A DNA stretch of 64,000 nt, taken from NCBI RefSeq assembly GCF_001543105.1, contig NZ_CP014159.1:992001-1056000 (forward strand). Reading direction: 5' to 3'. Under the pieces are notes generated by a model. The model was not told the origin of the DNA. It was given only the letters and a program-made list of their open reading frames with translations, and ran no database searches. The DNA comes from Aerococcus christensenii (lineage in GTDB: Bacteria; Bacillota; Bacilli; Lactobacillales; Aerococcaceae). Position numbers and translations under genes: made by a program. Shown here piece after piece: positions 1-7,089 of this stretch; position 1 is the first letter of the stretch, and each line of letters begins with the position of its first letter.

Positions 1-654
1 TCTGCTATTGATCCAGTTTATCTTCAATTAGAAGATCAATTCTTGCCGATATGGAACCAAGCGGGAAGAGTGAAGGTCCCTTTAAGTAAGATCTCTTTAA
101 AAAAAGAAAATTTGTATCTTTTTAAAGGAGATATCACTAATTTAGAGGTCGATGCGATTGTCAATGCCGCTAATTCGAAATTATTAGGCTGCTTCATTCC
201 TAATCACCAGTGTATTGATAATTGGATTCAAACACGAGCAGGCGTACGCATGCGTTTGGAGTTAGCTGATCAGATGGCGAAACAGGGTCATGCAGAAGCC
301 ATCGGTAAAGTGAAATGGACGTTAGGCTATCATTTGCCCGCTCAAAAAGTTTTTCATACGGTAGGCCCTCACGTGGATAAGCTTCCTGTGAGTGGATTAA
401 GGCAAGACCTCCTAAAGAAATGTTATTTATCTTGTTTAGAAGAAGCAGATAAACAAAGGATAAAGACAATAGCCTTTCCTTGTTTGTCTACAGGAGAATT
501 TCATTTTCCTAAAGACTTAGCTGGACAAATTGCTTACCGGACTGTGAGAGATTATCTCGAAAAAAATCAATCTTCTCTTCGAGTCATATTCAATGTCTTT
601 ACATCAAAAGATGAAGAAATTTATCATCGCTTATTAGAAGATCACGTGAAATAG
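1..654 (+). CDS. Zinc-type macrodomain protein-ADP-ribose hydrolase (5' end outside window)
   Basis: The frame is already open at base 1, so the N-terminus lies outside the window; the TTG at base 43 is not a convincing start. The visible 217 residues form a macrodomain, a fold that binds ADP-ribose and hydrolyses it from modified proteins. The NAAN loop (bases 163-174) is followed by G-C-x4-H-x-C, the zinc-ligand pattern of the Zn-macro class known from staphylococcal and streptococcal SirTM operons. A later STGEF loop (near base 490) fits the second ADP-ribose-binding loop. The stop is 14 bases before the sirtuin gene, so the two are almost certainly co-transcribed and act as eraser and writer of one modification. 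Confidence 0.88.
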   Translation, partial: SAIDPVYLQLEDQFLPIWNQAGRVKVPLSKISLKKENLYLFKGDITNLEVDAIVNAANSKLLGCFIPNHQCIDNWIQTRAGVRMRLELADQMAKQGHAEAIGKVKWTLGYHLPAQKVFHTVGPHVDKLPVSGLRQDLLKKCYLSCLEEADKQRIKTIAFPCLSTGEFHFPKDLAGQIAYRTVRDYLEKNQSSLRVIFNVFTSKDEEIYHRLLEDHVK

Positions 655-668
655 GAAAGGAAGTTATT

Positions 669-1538
669 ATGGAAGAACCATCTCTTTGGCGTGCTATGCA
701 ATTATCGGCTGATAAGGAAGCTGATTTTTTACGAACGGCTTTAGAAGAAGCCGAAGCGATTGTAGTTGGTATTGGCGCAGGAATGTCTGCAGCTGATGGA
801 TTTACCTATATTGGATCGCGCTTTGAAAAAGCTTTTCCTGACTTTATTAAAAAATATCATCTCTTGGACATGCTGCAGGCTTTTTTATATGATTATCCTA
901 CCTGGGAAGAATACTGGGCATTTGCGAGTCGCTTTGCTATTATGAACGGTATTGAGCAAGAAGCTGGTAAGTCTTATCAACACCTGAATCAATTTTTGCA
1001 AGGGAAAAATTATTATGTGATCACCACAAATGCAGATAATTCTTTTCCGAAGGCAGGTTTCTCAGAAGATAAAGTTCATTACTATCAAGGCAAATATGTG
1101 TTGATGCAATGTAGCAAGCACTGTCATCCAAAGACTTATCGAAAGGATGACCTACTTTATCAAATGCGCGATCAACAAAAAGACATGAAGATCCCTAGTG
1201 AACTCGTGCCTCGTTGTCCGGTGTGTTCTGAACCTTTAGAAGTAAATAAACGAACTGCTGAAAATGGTATGGTAGAAGATGCAGACTGGCATCGTCATCA
1301 AGCAGATTATGAGGCGTTCATTCAAGCCAATAAAGGTAAGAAAATCCTTTACTTAGAAATTGGGGTAGGGAATACGACCCCTCAATTTATACGGGAACCT
1401 TTCCAAGAATGGACAGCAGAAAATCCAAAAGCCCTATATGTGATGATGAATCAGAAACCTTACCATATTCCAAAGGATATTCGCTCCCAGAGTCGTCGAT
1501 TAAAAGAGAATTTAGCGGATGTGATTCAAGCCTTGTAA
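669..1538 (+). CDS. SirTM, class M sirtuin (protein ADP-ribosyltransferase)
   Basis: This 289-residue protein has the sirtuin NAD-binding motif GAGMSAADG (residues 36-44) and TTNADNSF (119-126), the equivalent of the usual TQNID motif. A four-cysteine zinc site is present (C148, C152, C183, C186). At the position of the catalytic histidine of deacetylase sirtuins there is glutamine (Q140 in YYQGKY), as in SirTM enzymes, which ADP-ribosylate lipoylated GcvH-L instead of deacetylating. The start ATG has a strong purine-rich ribosome binding site (AGGAAAGGAAG). The preceding macrodomain gene supports the assignment. GcvH-L and LplA2 partners would be expected upstream, outside the window. A terminator follows. 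Confidence 0.9.
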   Translation: MEEPSLWRAMQLSADKEADFLRTALEEAEAIVVGIGAGMSAADGFTYIGSRFEKAFPDFIKKYHLLDMLQAFLYDYPTWEEYWAFASRFAIMNGIEQEAGKSYQHLNQFLQGKNYYVITTNADNSFPKAGFSEDKVHYYQGKYVLMQCSKHCHPKTYRKDDLLYQMRDQQKDMKIPSELVPRCPVCSEPLEVNKRTAENGMVEDADWHRHQADYEAFIQANKGKKILYLEIGVGNTTPQFIREPFQEWTAENPKALYVMMNQKPYHIPKDIRSQSRRLKENLADVIQAL

Positions 1539-1541
1539 ATG

Positions 1542-1582
1542 AAACAGCTCGTCTTCCTTTAGAGAGAAGGCGAGCTGTTTTA
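1542..1582 (+). terminator. Rho-independent terminator after SirTM
   Basis: The arms AAACAGCTCG and CGAGCTGTTT pair around an approximately 19-base loop and are followed by T-rich sequence. It closes the macrodomain-SirTM operon. Confidence 0.8.
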
Positions 1583-1611
1583 AAAGAGAAAATTCTAAAA
1601 TAATTTGTGTG

Positions 1612-2163
1612 TTAATGAAGTGAGGACTTTTTTTCTAGAAGATGAGATGCGATATCTTTTAGAGAACTAGCAAAGATATAGTGATCGAACTCTTCTTGAG
1701 GGATTAATCCAGCTTCACACATGGTTTTTAGAGTGGTTTTTAATGGGTCATAGAAATGATCAAGATTATAAATGATAATTGGAGTAGTAGCGTGGTGGAG
1801 TCGTTTCCATACTAAAGCATCGAAAAGTTCTTCCATTGTTCCAATCCCTCCTGGAAAGACAATCATAACATCTGGACTTTCGATGAGTTTAGCTTTTCTT
1901 TCATCCATTGTTTTTAAAACGTGGAGTTCACTCAAATGTTGATGAGGCTTTTCGCGGTGAACAAGGATTTCGGGAATATAGCCGATAACATAAGCGCCGT
2001 TTTCTAAGGCGCTGTTTGCTAAAACGCCCATCAAACCTGTCTTAGCTCCTCCATAGATTAATTGATGATTATTTTGACCGATCCATTGGCCGAGTTCTTG
2101 GATAGCGGTTTTAAAATTCAATTTTTTCCCAGAATTTGCACCGCAAAAAACAGTAATTTTCAT
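1612..2163 (-). CDS. LOG-family protein (TIGR00730, phosphoribohydrolase-like)
   Basis: This 183-residue Rossmann-like protein belongs to the LOG (lysine decarboxylase-like) family, whose studied members release free bases from nucleoside 5'-monophosphates (cytokinin-type phosphoribohydrolase). The family signature PGGIGTMEE is at residues 104-112 and the glycine-rich YGGAKTGLMG at 37-46. I use the internal ATG at 2163 because AAGGAG lies about 10 bases upstream of it; a longer frame begins with a TTG inside that binding-site region. The physiological substrate in lactic acid bacteria is unknown. The gene converges on the SirTM operon and is apparently monocistronic. Confidence 0.85.
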   Translation of the reverse strand: MKITVFCGANSGKKLNFKTAIQELGQWIGQNNHQLIYGGAKTGLMGVLANSALENGAYVIGYIPEILVHREKPHQHLSELHVLKTMDERKAKLIESPDVMIVFPGGIGTMEELFDALVWKRLHHATTPIIIYNLDHFYDPLKTTLKTMCEAGLIPQEEFDHYIFASSLKDIASHLLEKKSSLH

Positions 2164-2285
2164 GACATAATGTCTCCTTTTTGACAATAAATTGATATAA
2201 AATATTTTGAATTTAAAGAATTGAAAATCCAGTCCTTTAGTGAAGAAAAAAGTCTAAAAAGTGATGCGACTTTGAAAAACGGACT

Positions 2286-2314
2286 TTGACAAAAAAGTTT
2301 AAAAACGCTACAAT
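2286..2314 (+). promoter_or_regulatory. Near-consensus sigma-A promoter for a short transcript
   Basis: TTGACA (2286-2291) and TACAAT (2309-2314) are separated by 17 bases. No annotated gene lies downstream on this strand before a terminator at 2391-2424, so it appears to drive a short RNA. Confidence 0.7.
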
Positions 2315-2320
2315 AACTAT

Positions 2321-2426
2321 ATGATGATAACTCCTATTTAAAGGAAATGTGACCAGATTCACAGTTCGTCATCATGATTACTAACCCCTTAAAAACAGGT
2401 TGGCCTTATGACCAGCCTGTTTTTAA
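2321..2426 (+). ncRNA. Possible small RNA convergent with galE
   Basis: A promoter with 17-base spacing starts a transcript of about 105 bases that ends at a 12-bp stem terminator. Its 5' end (ATGATGATAACT, 2321-2332) can pair with AGTTCGTCATCAT (2363-2375), giving a two-hairpin RNA. Two tiny ORFs are visible (ATG at 2321, 6 codons; GTG at 2349, 11 codons) and an ATG-TGA start-stop follows AAGGAA at 2341-2349. A leader-peptide or toxin-type role cannot be excluded, but no known family is recognised. The transcript end overlaps the galE terminator from the opposite strand. Confidence 0.45.
2391..2424. terminator. Bidirectional terminator between the short + transcript and galE
   Basis: AAAACAGGTTGG (2392-2403) pairs with CCAGCCTGTTTT (2412-2423) with one wobble pair. 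The U-rich flanks on both strands make it usable for galE (leftward) and for the short rightward transcript. Confidence 0.8.
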
Positions 2427-2447
2427 TTTGTGTTAAAAGGTTGGAGA

Positions 2448-3464
2448 CTATTCATCATAACCATGAGGGCTAGATTCTTGCCAATGCCAGGAATCTCTAC
2501 ACATGTCGTCTAATGTTTTTTCTGTTTGCCAACCGAGTAATTCTTTGGCGTAAGAAGGATCTGCATAGCAGGAAGCCACATCTCCTGGACGTCTAGGATC
2601 AATCACATAAGGAAGGGAAAGATGGTTAACTTTTTCAAAAGTTTGAACTAAATCGAGAACGGAGTAACCTTGCCCCGTTCCTAAATTAATAGTTTCTAAT
2701 CCTTCATGTTCTTCAGCATATCGAATAGCGGCCACGTGACCTTTGGCGAGATCTACGACATGAAGATAATCGCGAACACCGGTCCCATCAGGAGTATCGT
2801 AATCATTCCCAAAGATATGGAGTTTTTCTAATTTACCGATGGCTACTTGGGTAATATATGGCATTAAGTTGTTTGGAATACCTTGAGGATCCTCGCCGAT
2901 CAATCCGCTTTCATGGGCACCAATTGGATTAAAGTAACGCAATATGGTGATTGACCAATTAGGATGGGCTTTGGAAGTATCCTTTAGAATTCGTTCTCCC
3001 ATTAACTTGGTATAGCCATAAGGATTCGTAACTTGACCAGTTGACATTTTTTCAGAGAGAGGAGAAGGATTCTCTGTTCCATATACTGTTGCGCTTGAAG
3101 AGTAAACAATACGCTGGACCTTATGTTTATTCATGGCTTTAAGAATGGATAATAATCCGCCTAAGTTATTAGAATAATATTTAATAGGTTTTTGAACAGA
3201 TTCGCCGACCGCTTTAAAGGCAGCATAATGAATGATAGCTTCAATCGTTTCTGTTTGAAAAATATGGTCAAGCTTTTCTTCGTCCAGAATATTCACTTGA
3301 TAGAAACGTGGACGTGTGCCAGTAATTTTTTCGATGCGATCAATAACGGTTGCCTTACTATTAGAAAGATCATCAACAATAACGACATCATAACCAGCTT
3401 GAATTAATTCAACAGTTGTATGGGAACCGATATATCCCGCTCCACCAGTAACTAATATGGACAT
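2448..3464 (-). CDS. galE: UDP-glucose 4-epimerase
   Basis: This 338-residue extended SDR enzyme interconverts UDP-glucose and UDP-galactose for the Leloir pathway and for supply of envelope sugars. The NAD-binding GGAGYIGSH is at residues 7-15, the catalytic Y-x3-K is Y149-K153, and the SSSAT segment (122-126) carries the catalytic serine/threonine. The length is normal for the family. An AAGGAG ribosome site sits 7 bases before the ATG. A TATAAT box lies on its strand at 3513-3518, and a cre-like palindrome lies about 100 bases upstream, suggesting possible catabolite control. No galK or galT is adjacent, so it stands alone. Confidence 0.96.
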   Translation of the reverse strand: MSILVTGGAGYIGSHTTVELIQAGYDVVIVDDLSNSKATVIDRIEKITGTRPRFYQVNILDEEKLDHIFQTETIEAIIHYAAFKAVGESVQKPIKYYSNNLGGLLSILKAMNKHKVQRIVYSSSATVYGTENPSPLSEKMSTGQVTNPYGYTKLMGERILKDTSKAHPNWSITILRYFNPIGAHESGLIGEDPQGIPNNLMPYITQVAIGKLEKLHIFGNDYDTPDGTGVRDYLHVVDLAKGHVAAIRYAEEHEGLETINLGTGQGYSVLDLVQTFEKVNHLSLPYVIDPRRPGDVASCYADPSYAKELLGWQTEKTLDDMCRDSWHWQESSPHGYDE

Positions 3465-3563
3465 AATTTTCTCCTTTTTTCTTTGCGTTTATCTTTGCGT
3501 TTAATTAATTGTATTATATCATCGAAAAGGAGAAAGAAATTGAAAAAATTCGTTAAACATTAT

Positions 3564-3577
3564 TAAAAGCGCTTTCA
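3564..3577. promoter_or_regulatory. cre-like CcpA operator
   Basis: TAAAAGCGCTTTCA matches 13 of 14 positions of the TGWAARCGYTWNCW catabolite-response consensus. It lies between galE and the divergent XRE regulator gene, just upstream of promoter P1 of the latter, so either gene could be the target. Confidence 0.5.
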
Positions 3578-3583
3578 CAAAAA

Positions 3584-3612
3584 TTGTTCTTCTTGGAAAT
3601 ATTTTGTATACT
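3584..3612 (+). promoter_or_regulatory. Distal promoter P1 of the XRE regulator gene
   Basis: TTGTTC (3584-3589) and TATACT (3607-3612) are spaced by 17 bases. Confidence 0.5.
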
Positions 3613-3690
3613 TAATAAAGAAGAGTTTTTTTAACAATGAAAATAAAAATAGGGCGATAAAAAAATTGGTGATAAATTTTTTATAAAACA

Positions 3691-3719
3691 TTGTGAAGTA
3701 TTCACCTTTTCTGTATAAT
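3691..3719 (+). promoter_or_regulatory. Proximal promoter P2 with operator-like palindrome
   Basis: TTGTGA (3691-3696) and TATAAT (3714-3719) are spaced by 17 bases. The palindrome GTGAAGTATTCAC (3693-3705) overlaps the -35 box and spacer, the typical position of an autorepression site for a small XRE regulator. Confidence 0.65.
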
Positions 3720-3757
3720 AAGAATTGTGAAAATATGTTTATTTAGGAGGCGAAATT

Positions 3758-4018
3758 ATGGGAAAAGCGGTTAGTGACTTGACGCTTGATGAAAAACATT
3801 TTGCTAGGCAGCAAGCGAGCGCGAAAGCCTCCGACGTTTTGCTAAAAATACGTCGAGAAAGGGGCTTATCCCAAGCACAGTTAGCAGAAGTTTCAGGACG
3901 AAAGCAGAGTTATATTTCGAGAGTAGAATCTCGTCAACAAAATATAAGTTTGGGGACTTTACAAGAAATTGTAAACTCTGTCGGAGCCGAGTTAATTATA
4001 GATGTTGATCTGCATTAA
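3758..4018 (+). CDS. XRE-family helix-turn-helix regulator (HigA-like)
   Basis: This 86-residue DNA-binding protein has a single Cro/C1-type HTH (about residues 27-82: IRRERGLSQAQLAEVSG, then the recognition helix around SYISRVES). Its size and layout resemble HigA-type antitoxins, with a short N-terminal arm before the HTH. No toxin-like gene adjoins it: galE is divergent upstream and the next gene is ComK-like. The AGGAGG site is 8 bases before the ATG. Two promoters precede it and P2 carries a palindrome suited to autoregulation. A terminator separates it from the next gene, so it is probably an orphan regulator. The target is unknown. Confidence 0.8.
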   Translation: MGKAVSDLTLDEKHFARQQASAKASDVLLKIRRERGLSQAQLAEVSGRKQSYISRVESRQQNISLGTLQEIVNSVGAELIIDVDLH

Positions 4019-4042
4019 GTAAGCAAATCAAAGAGACAAAAG

Positions 4043-4080
4043 TAACTATTGAGGAAAATTTTCCTTGATAGTTATTTTTG
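4043..4080 (+). terminator. Terminator after the XRE regulator gene
   Basis: AACTATT...GAGGAAA pairs with TTTTCC...ATAGTT in an AT-rich hairpin followed by TTTTTG. Confidence 0.65.
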
Positions 4081-4130
4081 TCACAAGGGGAATGATAGCT
4101 TATGCAAAATTGTCAAAAGGATCTTAAACT

Positions 4131-4808
4131 ATGTGTGGAAAAAAATATAAACCAGAAAAGTTAATTGATCTTTCAGATTATGCTAAAGTTAGTTATTATT
4201 ACAAAGAGGCAAAAGAATCTGAAGGATATTTCGTTAATTTTTGTAATCAAAGTTTATTGATTTTTGAATGCAAAGGAACTTTAGAGACAGTAACTAGACA
4301 GAAAGCTATTATTTTAACGGATAAGGGAGATTTTATACAAACCGGTGAGAAATTGGAAAAGCTACTGTCTCTTGCGGTCACCAATTCTGTAAATAGTTTA
4401 AATATGAAAGAGGATGTTAAAAAACATATTCCGTTAATCATTGATAAAGGTTTGTTTGTTTATTTTAATCATAAAAGGAATCCTGTAAGGGCTTATGTCA
4501 ATATATCTTTATTTCGAGATATTATTCCTCGAAATAACCAAGTTGTTTTAGTTTCATTAAGTGAATTGAAGCTAGTTTTAAAGTCTTCTTATTCTTCGAT
4601 GATGAAGAGTTTGAATAAAGCCTATATTCCGTTGGTGTTACTTTATGATTTAATTCGAAGTAATCCTTTAGTAAAAGACCCTTTAATTCGAGAAAAAACG
4701 TTATTTGAGCATGTTCTTTATTATGGAAGACAGTCTAAAGTAATTTCTCCAGAGGATGTTCGTGAAGAATTGAAGAAGATTTATCGCAAATTGATATCTT
4801 TTGAGTAA
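4131..4808 (+). CDS. Divergent ComK-like competence regulator
   Basis: This 225-residue protein has no domain I can assign with certainty. Its layout resembles ComK, the Bacillus master competence activator: a cysteine-x-glycine segment (FECKGT) followed by TRQK, then a P-L-I-I-D segment with VYF, N-P-x-R-A-Y-V-N-I in place of the ComK CxW-I-x-HI region, and S-S-Y-S-S-M-M-x-S followed by a hydrophobic helix, like the ComK SYxSFxxQ region. It is longer than B. subtilis ComK (192 residues), partly from an insertion before the PLIID segment. AAAGGA lies 9 bases before the ATG. A weak promoter (TTGTCA, 17 bases, TATGCA) may lie at 4078-4106. It is AT-rich compared with its neighbours. Confidence 0.5.
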   Translation: MCGKKYKPEKLIDLSDYAKVSYYYKEAKESEGYFVNFCNQSLLIFECKGTLETVTRQKAIILTDKGDFIQTGEKLEKLLSLAVTNSVNSLNMKEDVKKHIPLIIDKGLFVYFNHKRNPVRAYVNISLFRDIIPRNNQVVLVSLSELKLVLKSSYSSMMKSLNKAYIPLVLLYDLIRSNPLVKDPLIREKTLFEHVLYYGRQSKVISPEDVREELKKIYRKLISFE

Positions 4809-4833
4809 AAATCTATAAAAAGGAGACAAAGCA

Positions 4834-5769
4834 ATGAAGAATGGACCGATTAAACTGAGTGAGTTAGCTTCTCAGGGAGAGAAACAGCAAAAGCCAGTCA
4901 AAAAAAATATGAAAGGGACGGTCCAAGGAGAAGGTAGAGCGGATGCATTTACTGGACGTGTGATTAGTGAGATTGAAGTTCAACAAAGACATAAAAAGAG
5001 ATATAATCTTTATGTGAATGAGCGCTTCTTTTTGGGCATTAGTGAGGAGACTCTCGTTCATTTTGGCTTATATAAAGGGATGGATTTGACAGAAGAGCAG
5101 TTGTTGGCTATTCGTAACAAGGAATTAGAAAATCGAGCGTATCAAGTGGCTCTGGTGTATTTGTCTCATAGCTTACGTTCCAAAAAGCAAATTGAAGAAC
5201 GACTTGAAAAGGAAGAAACTGAGCCGGAATACATTGAACGAACCTTACACCGATTAGAAGAATTGGGATTGGTGGATGATGTTTCTTTTGGTGCTTCTTA
5301 TGTTCGCACGCAAGCTTTGATTAGTCGAAAAGGCCCCGAATTTATACAGAAAGAATTGAAAAAGAAAGGACTCACAGAAGAAAATATTCGCAAGGCTTTA
5401 GAAGAATATCCAAGACAGCAGCAATTAGAGAATTGCCGTTATTTAGCAGATAAGAAATGGTTTGCTAATCAAAAGCGATATTCTTTTCGGAAAAATCAAG
5501 AAAAAACGTGGTTCTATTTATATAGTAAGGGCTTTGAAAAAGAAATGATTCAAGCAGTAATTAGTGAATATAAAGAAGAAGTCGGGAGTAATCAGGCGAC
5601 TTTGAAGAAAGAGCTAGAAAAGTATTGGCGAAAGTATCGTTATTTAGATAAAAAGCAGAAAATTTATAAAGTAAAATGTGCGCTCTATCGAAAAGGTTTT
5701 GAGAGTGATGAAATTAATAATTGCCTAGATCAAAGGCAAGAAGAGGAGGAATTAGGTGACTGCGATTAA
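4834..5769 (+). CDS. recX: Regulatory protein RecX
   Basis: RecX binds RecA filaments and limits recombination and the SOS response. The 311-residue protein shows the repeated three-helix modules of the family: ALVYLSHSLRSKKQIEERL, then E-x-G-L-V-D-D-x-x-F-G-A-S-Y-V-R, then GPEFIQKELKKKGL and further repeats at the C-terminus. It is longer than typical Firmicutes RecX (about 265-270), with an extra lysine-rich N-terminal stretch of about 40 residues before the conserved TGRVISEIEVQ start. AAAGGAG precedes the ATG. Its last 14 bases overlap mutY, coupling a recombination regulator to an 8-oxoguanine repair enzyme. Confidence 0.85.
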   Translation: MKNGPIKLSELASQGEKQQKPVKKNMKGTVQGEGRADAFTGRVISEIEVQQRHKKRYNLYVNERFFLGISEETLVHFGLYKGMDLTEEQLLAIRNKELENRAYQVALVYLSHSLRSKKQIEERLEKEETEPEYIERTLHRLEELGLVDDVSFGASYVRTQALISRKGPEFIQKELKKKGLTEENIRKALEEYPRQQQLENCRYLADKKWFANQKRYSFRKNQEKTWFYLYSKGFEKEMIQAVISEYKEEVGSNQATLKKELEKYWRKYRYLDKKQKIYKVKCALYRKGFESDEINNCLDQRQEEEELGDCD

Positions 5770-6946
5770 TCAAGATTTTTCTCTAAAAGGCTGGTTAGGG
5801 AAATCAGCAATTGAAGACATTGGGCCAAACATTGAAGGGGTAGAGGTCTGGGGCCCTAAGACGGTTCAAGCATTTCGCAAGCAACTCTTGGCCTGGTATG
5901 ATCAAGAAAAAAGAGATCTTCCCTGGCGAAAAGAAAAAGATCCATATGCCATATGGGTATCAGAAATTATGCTTCAGCAAACGCAGGTGAATACAGTAAT
6001 TCCCTATTATCACAAATTTATGCGGCAATTCCCTCATGTCCAAGCTCTTAGTCAAGCGAGTGATGATGATCTTTTAAAAGTATGGCAAGGTTTAGGCTAT
6101 TATTCACGTGTTAAGAATATGAGACAGGCTGCCCAACAAGTGATGGAGGAATACGGAGGAAAATTTCCAAAGACACAAGCGGAGTTAAAAAAGTTAAAGG
6201 GGATTGGACCTTATACCTCTGGGGCAATTGCTTCGATTGCGTTTAATGAAGCGGTCCCTGCGATAGATGGAAATGCTATGCGGGTGTTTAGTCGCTTATT
6301 TGCGATTAATGCAGATATTAGTAAGGCTAGAAATCAACGGATTTTTAAAGCAGTGATCGCTTATGTGTTAGATCCCAAACGCCCAGGAGATTTTAATCAA
6401 GCTTTGATGGATTTAGGTTCTTCTTATGAATTGCCTAAGCAACCTTCAGATCCAGAAAGCCCGATTAGGAATTTTAATCTGTCTTATCTTACAAATACCA
6501 GTCAAAATTATCCTGTTAAGCAGTCTAAAATAAAAACAAAGACTATCTCGTTGAATGCGCTGTTGGTTCGTAATGAACGGGGACAATTTCTCATCCAGAA
6601 AAGGCCAAGCAAGGGCTTATTGGCTAATTTATGGACTGTTCCCCTTTTTGAACAAACCACGCAGGATAAGCCATCTTATGAGAATTTGGTTGAAGAAACG
6701 CAGGAAATTTATCACTTTCATCCTATTGTTATGAAGACACCTATTGGTCATGTTAAACATGTTTTTTCGCATCGTATTTGGGAGATTGATCTCTATTTTG
6801 CTGAACTTTCTTGGACGAAAACGGAGCTAACGGAAGTTGAAAAGACAGACTGGCTTTATTTACATGATCTTGATCAACATGCTTTTCCGACGGTTCAAAT
6901 GAAAATTTGGAAAGCTCTTTATGATTATTTGAAGAATGATGAATAA
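5756..6946 (+). CDS. mutY: Adenine DNA glycosylase MutY, cluster-less type
   Basis: MutY removes adenine mispaired with 8-oxoguanine. The catalytic glutamate is E70 (SEIMLQQTQV), the helix-hairpin-helix is LKGIGPYTSGAI (147-158), and the catalytic aspartate is D171 (PAIDGNAM). A C-terminal NUDIX-like recognition domain carries HVFSH. The [4Fe-4S] cluster loop that should follow QALMDLG (residues 216-222) has no cysteine; I found none in the whole protein. This matches the cluster-less MutY described in lactic acid bacteria. The GTG start has AGGAGG 7 bases upstream inside recX and gives an unusual N-terminal extension of about 35 residues. Confidence 0.9.
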   Translation: MTAINQDFSLKGWLGKSAIEDIGPNIEGVEVWGPKTVQAFRKQLLAWYDQEKRDLPWRKEKDPYAIWVSEIMLQQTQVNTVIPYYHKFMRQFPHVQALSQASDDDLLKVWQGLGYYSRVKNMRQAAQQVMEEYGGKFPKTQAELKKLKGIGPYTSGAIASIAFNEAVPAIDGNAMRVFSRLFAINADISKARNQRIFKAVIAYVLDPKRPGDFNQALMDLGSSYELPKQPSDPESPIRNFNLSYLTNTSQNYPVKQSKIKTKTISLNALLVRNERGQFLIQKRPSKGLLANLWTVPLFEQTTQDKPSYENLVEETQEIYHFHPIVMKTPIGHVKHVFSHRIWEIDLYFAELSWTKTELTEVEKTDWLYLHDLDQHAFPTVQMKIWKALYDYLKNDE

Positions 6947-6947
6947 C

Positions 6948-6987
6948 AAACTAAAATGGCTCTTTTTGAGGGGCCATTTTAGTTTGG
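6948..6987 (+). terminator. Terminator after mutY
   Basis: AAACTAAAATGGC pairs with GCCATTTTAGTTT around a T-rich loop. It closes the recX-mutY unit. Confidence 0.8.
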
Positions 6988-7027
6988 TTAAGTTTTATTT
7001 GATATGCACAATTTCTTATTTATAAGA

Positions 7028-7055
7028 TAGACATTTGTATAATTTTTGCTAAAAT
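7028..7055 (+). promoter_or_regulatory. Promoter of the Old Yellow Enzyme gene
   Basis: TAGACA (7028-7033) and TAAAAT (7050-7055) are spaced by 16 bases, about 35 bases before the start codon. Confidence 0.5.
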
Positions 7056-7089
7056 AGGGAAAACAAATTGATTTGAAGGGAAGTTTGCT

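Noticed and set aside
1409..1603. 64-codon + frame at the end of SirTM
   Set aside because: It overlaps SirTM out of frame and runs into the terminator hairpin; no ribosome site.
3758..4808. Toxin-antitoxin pair (XRE regulator plus the next gene)
   Set aside because: A terminator separates them and the second protein resembles ComK, not a RelE/HigB, HipA or nuclease toxin.
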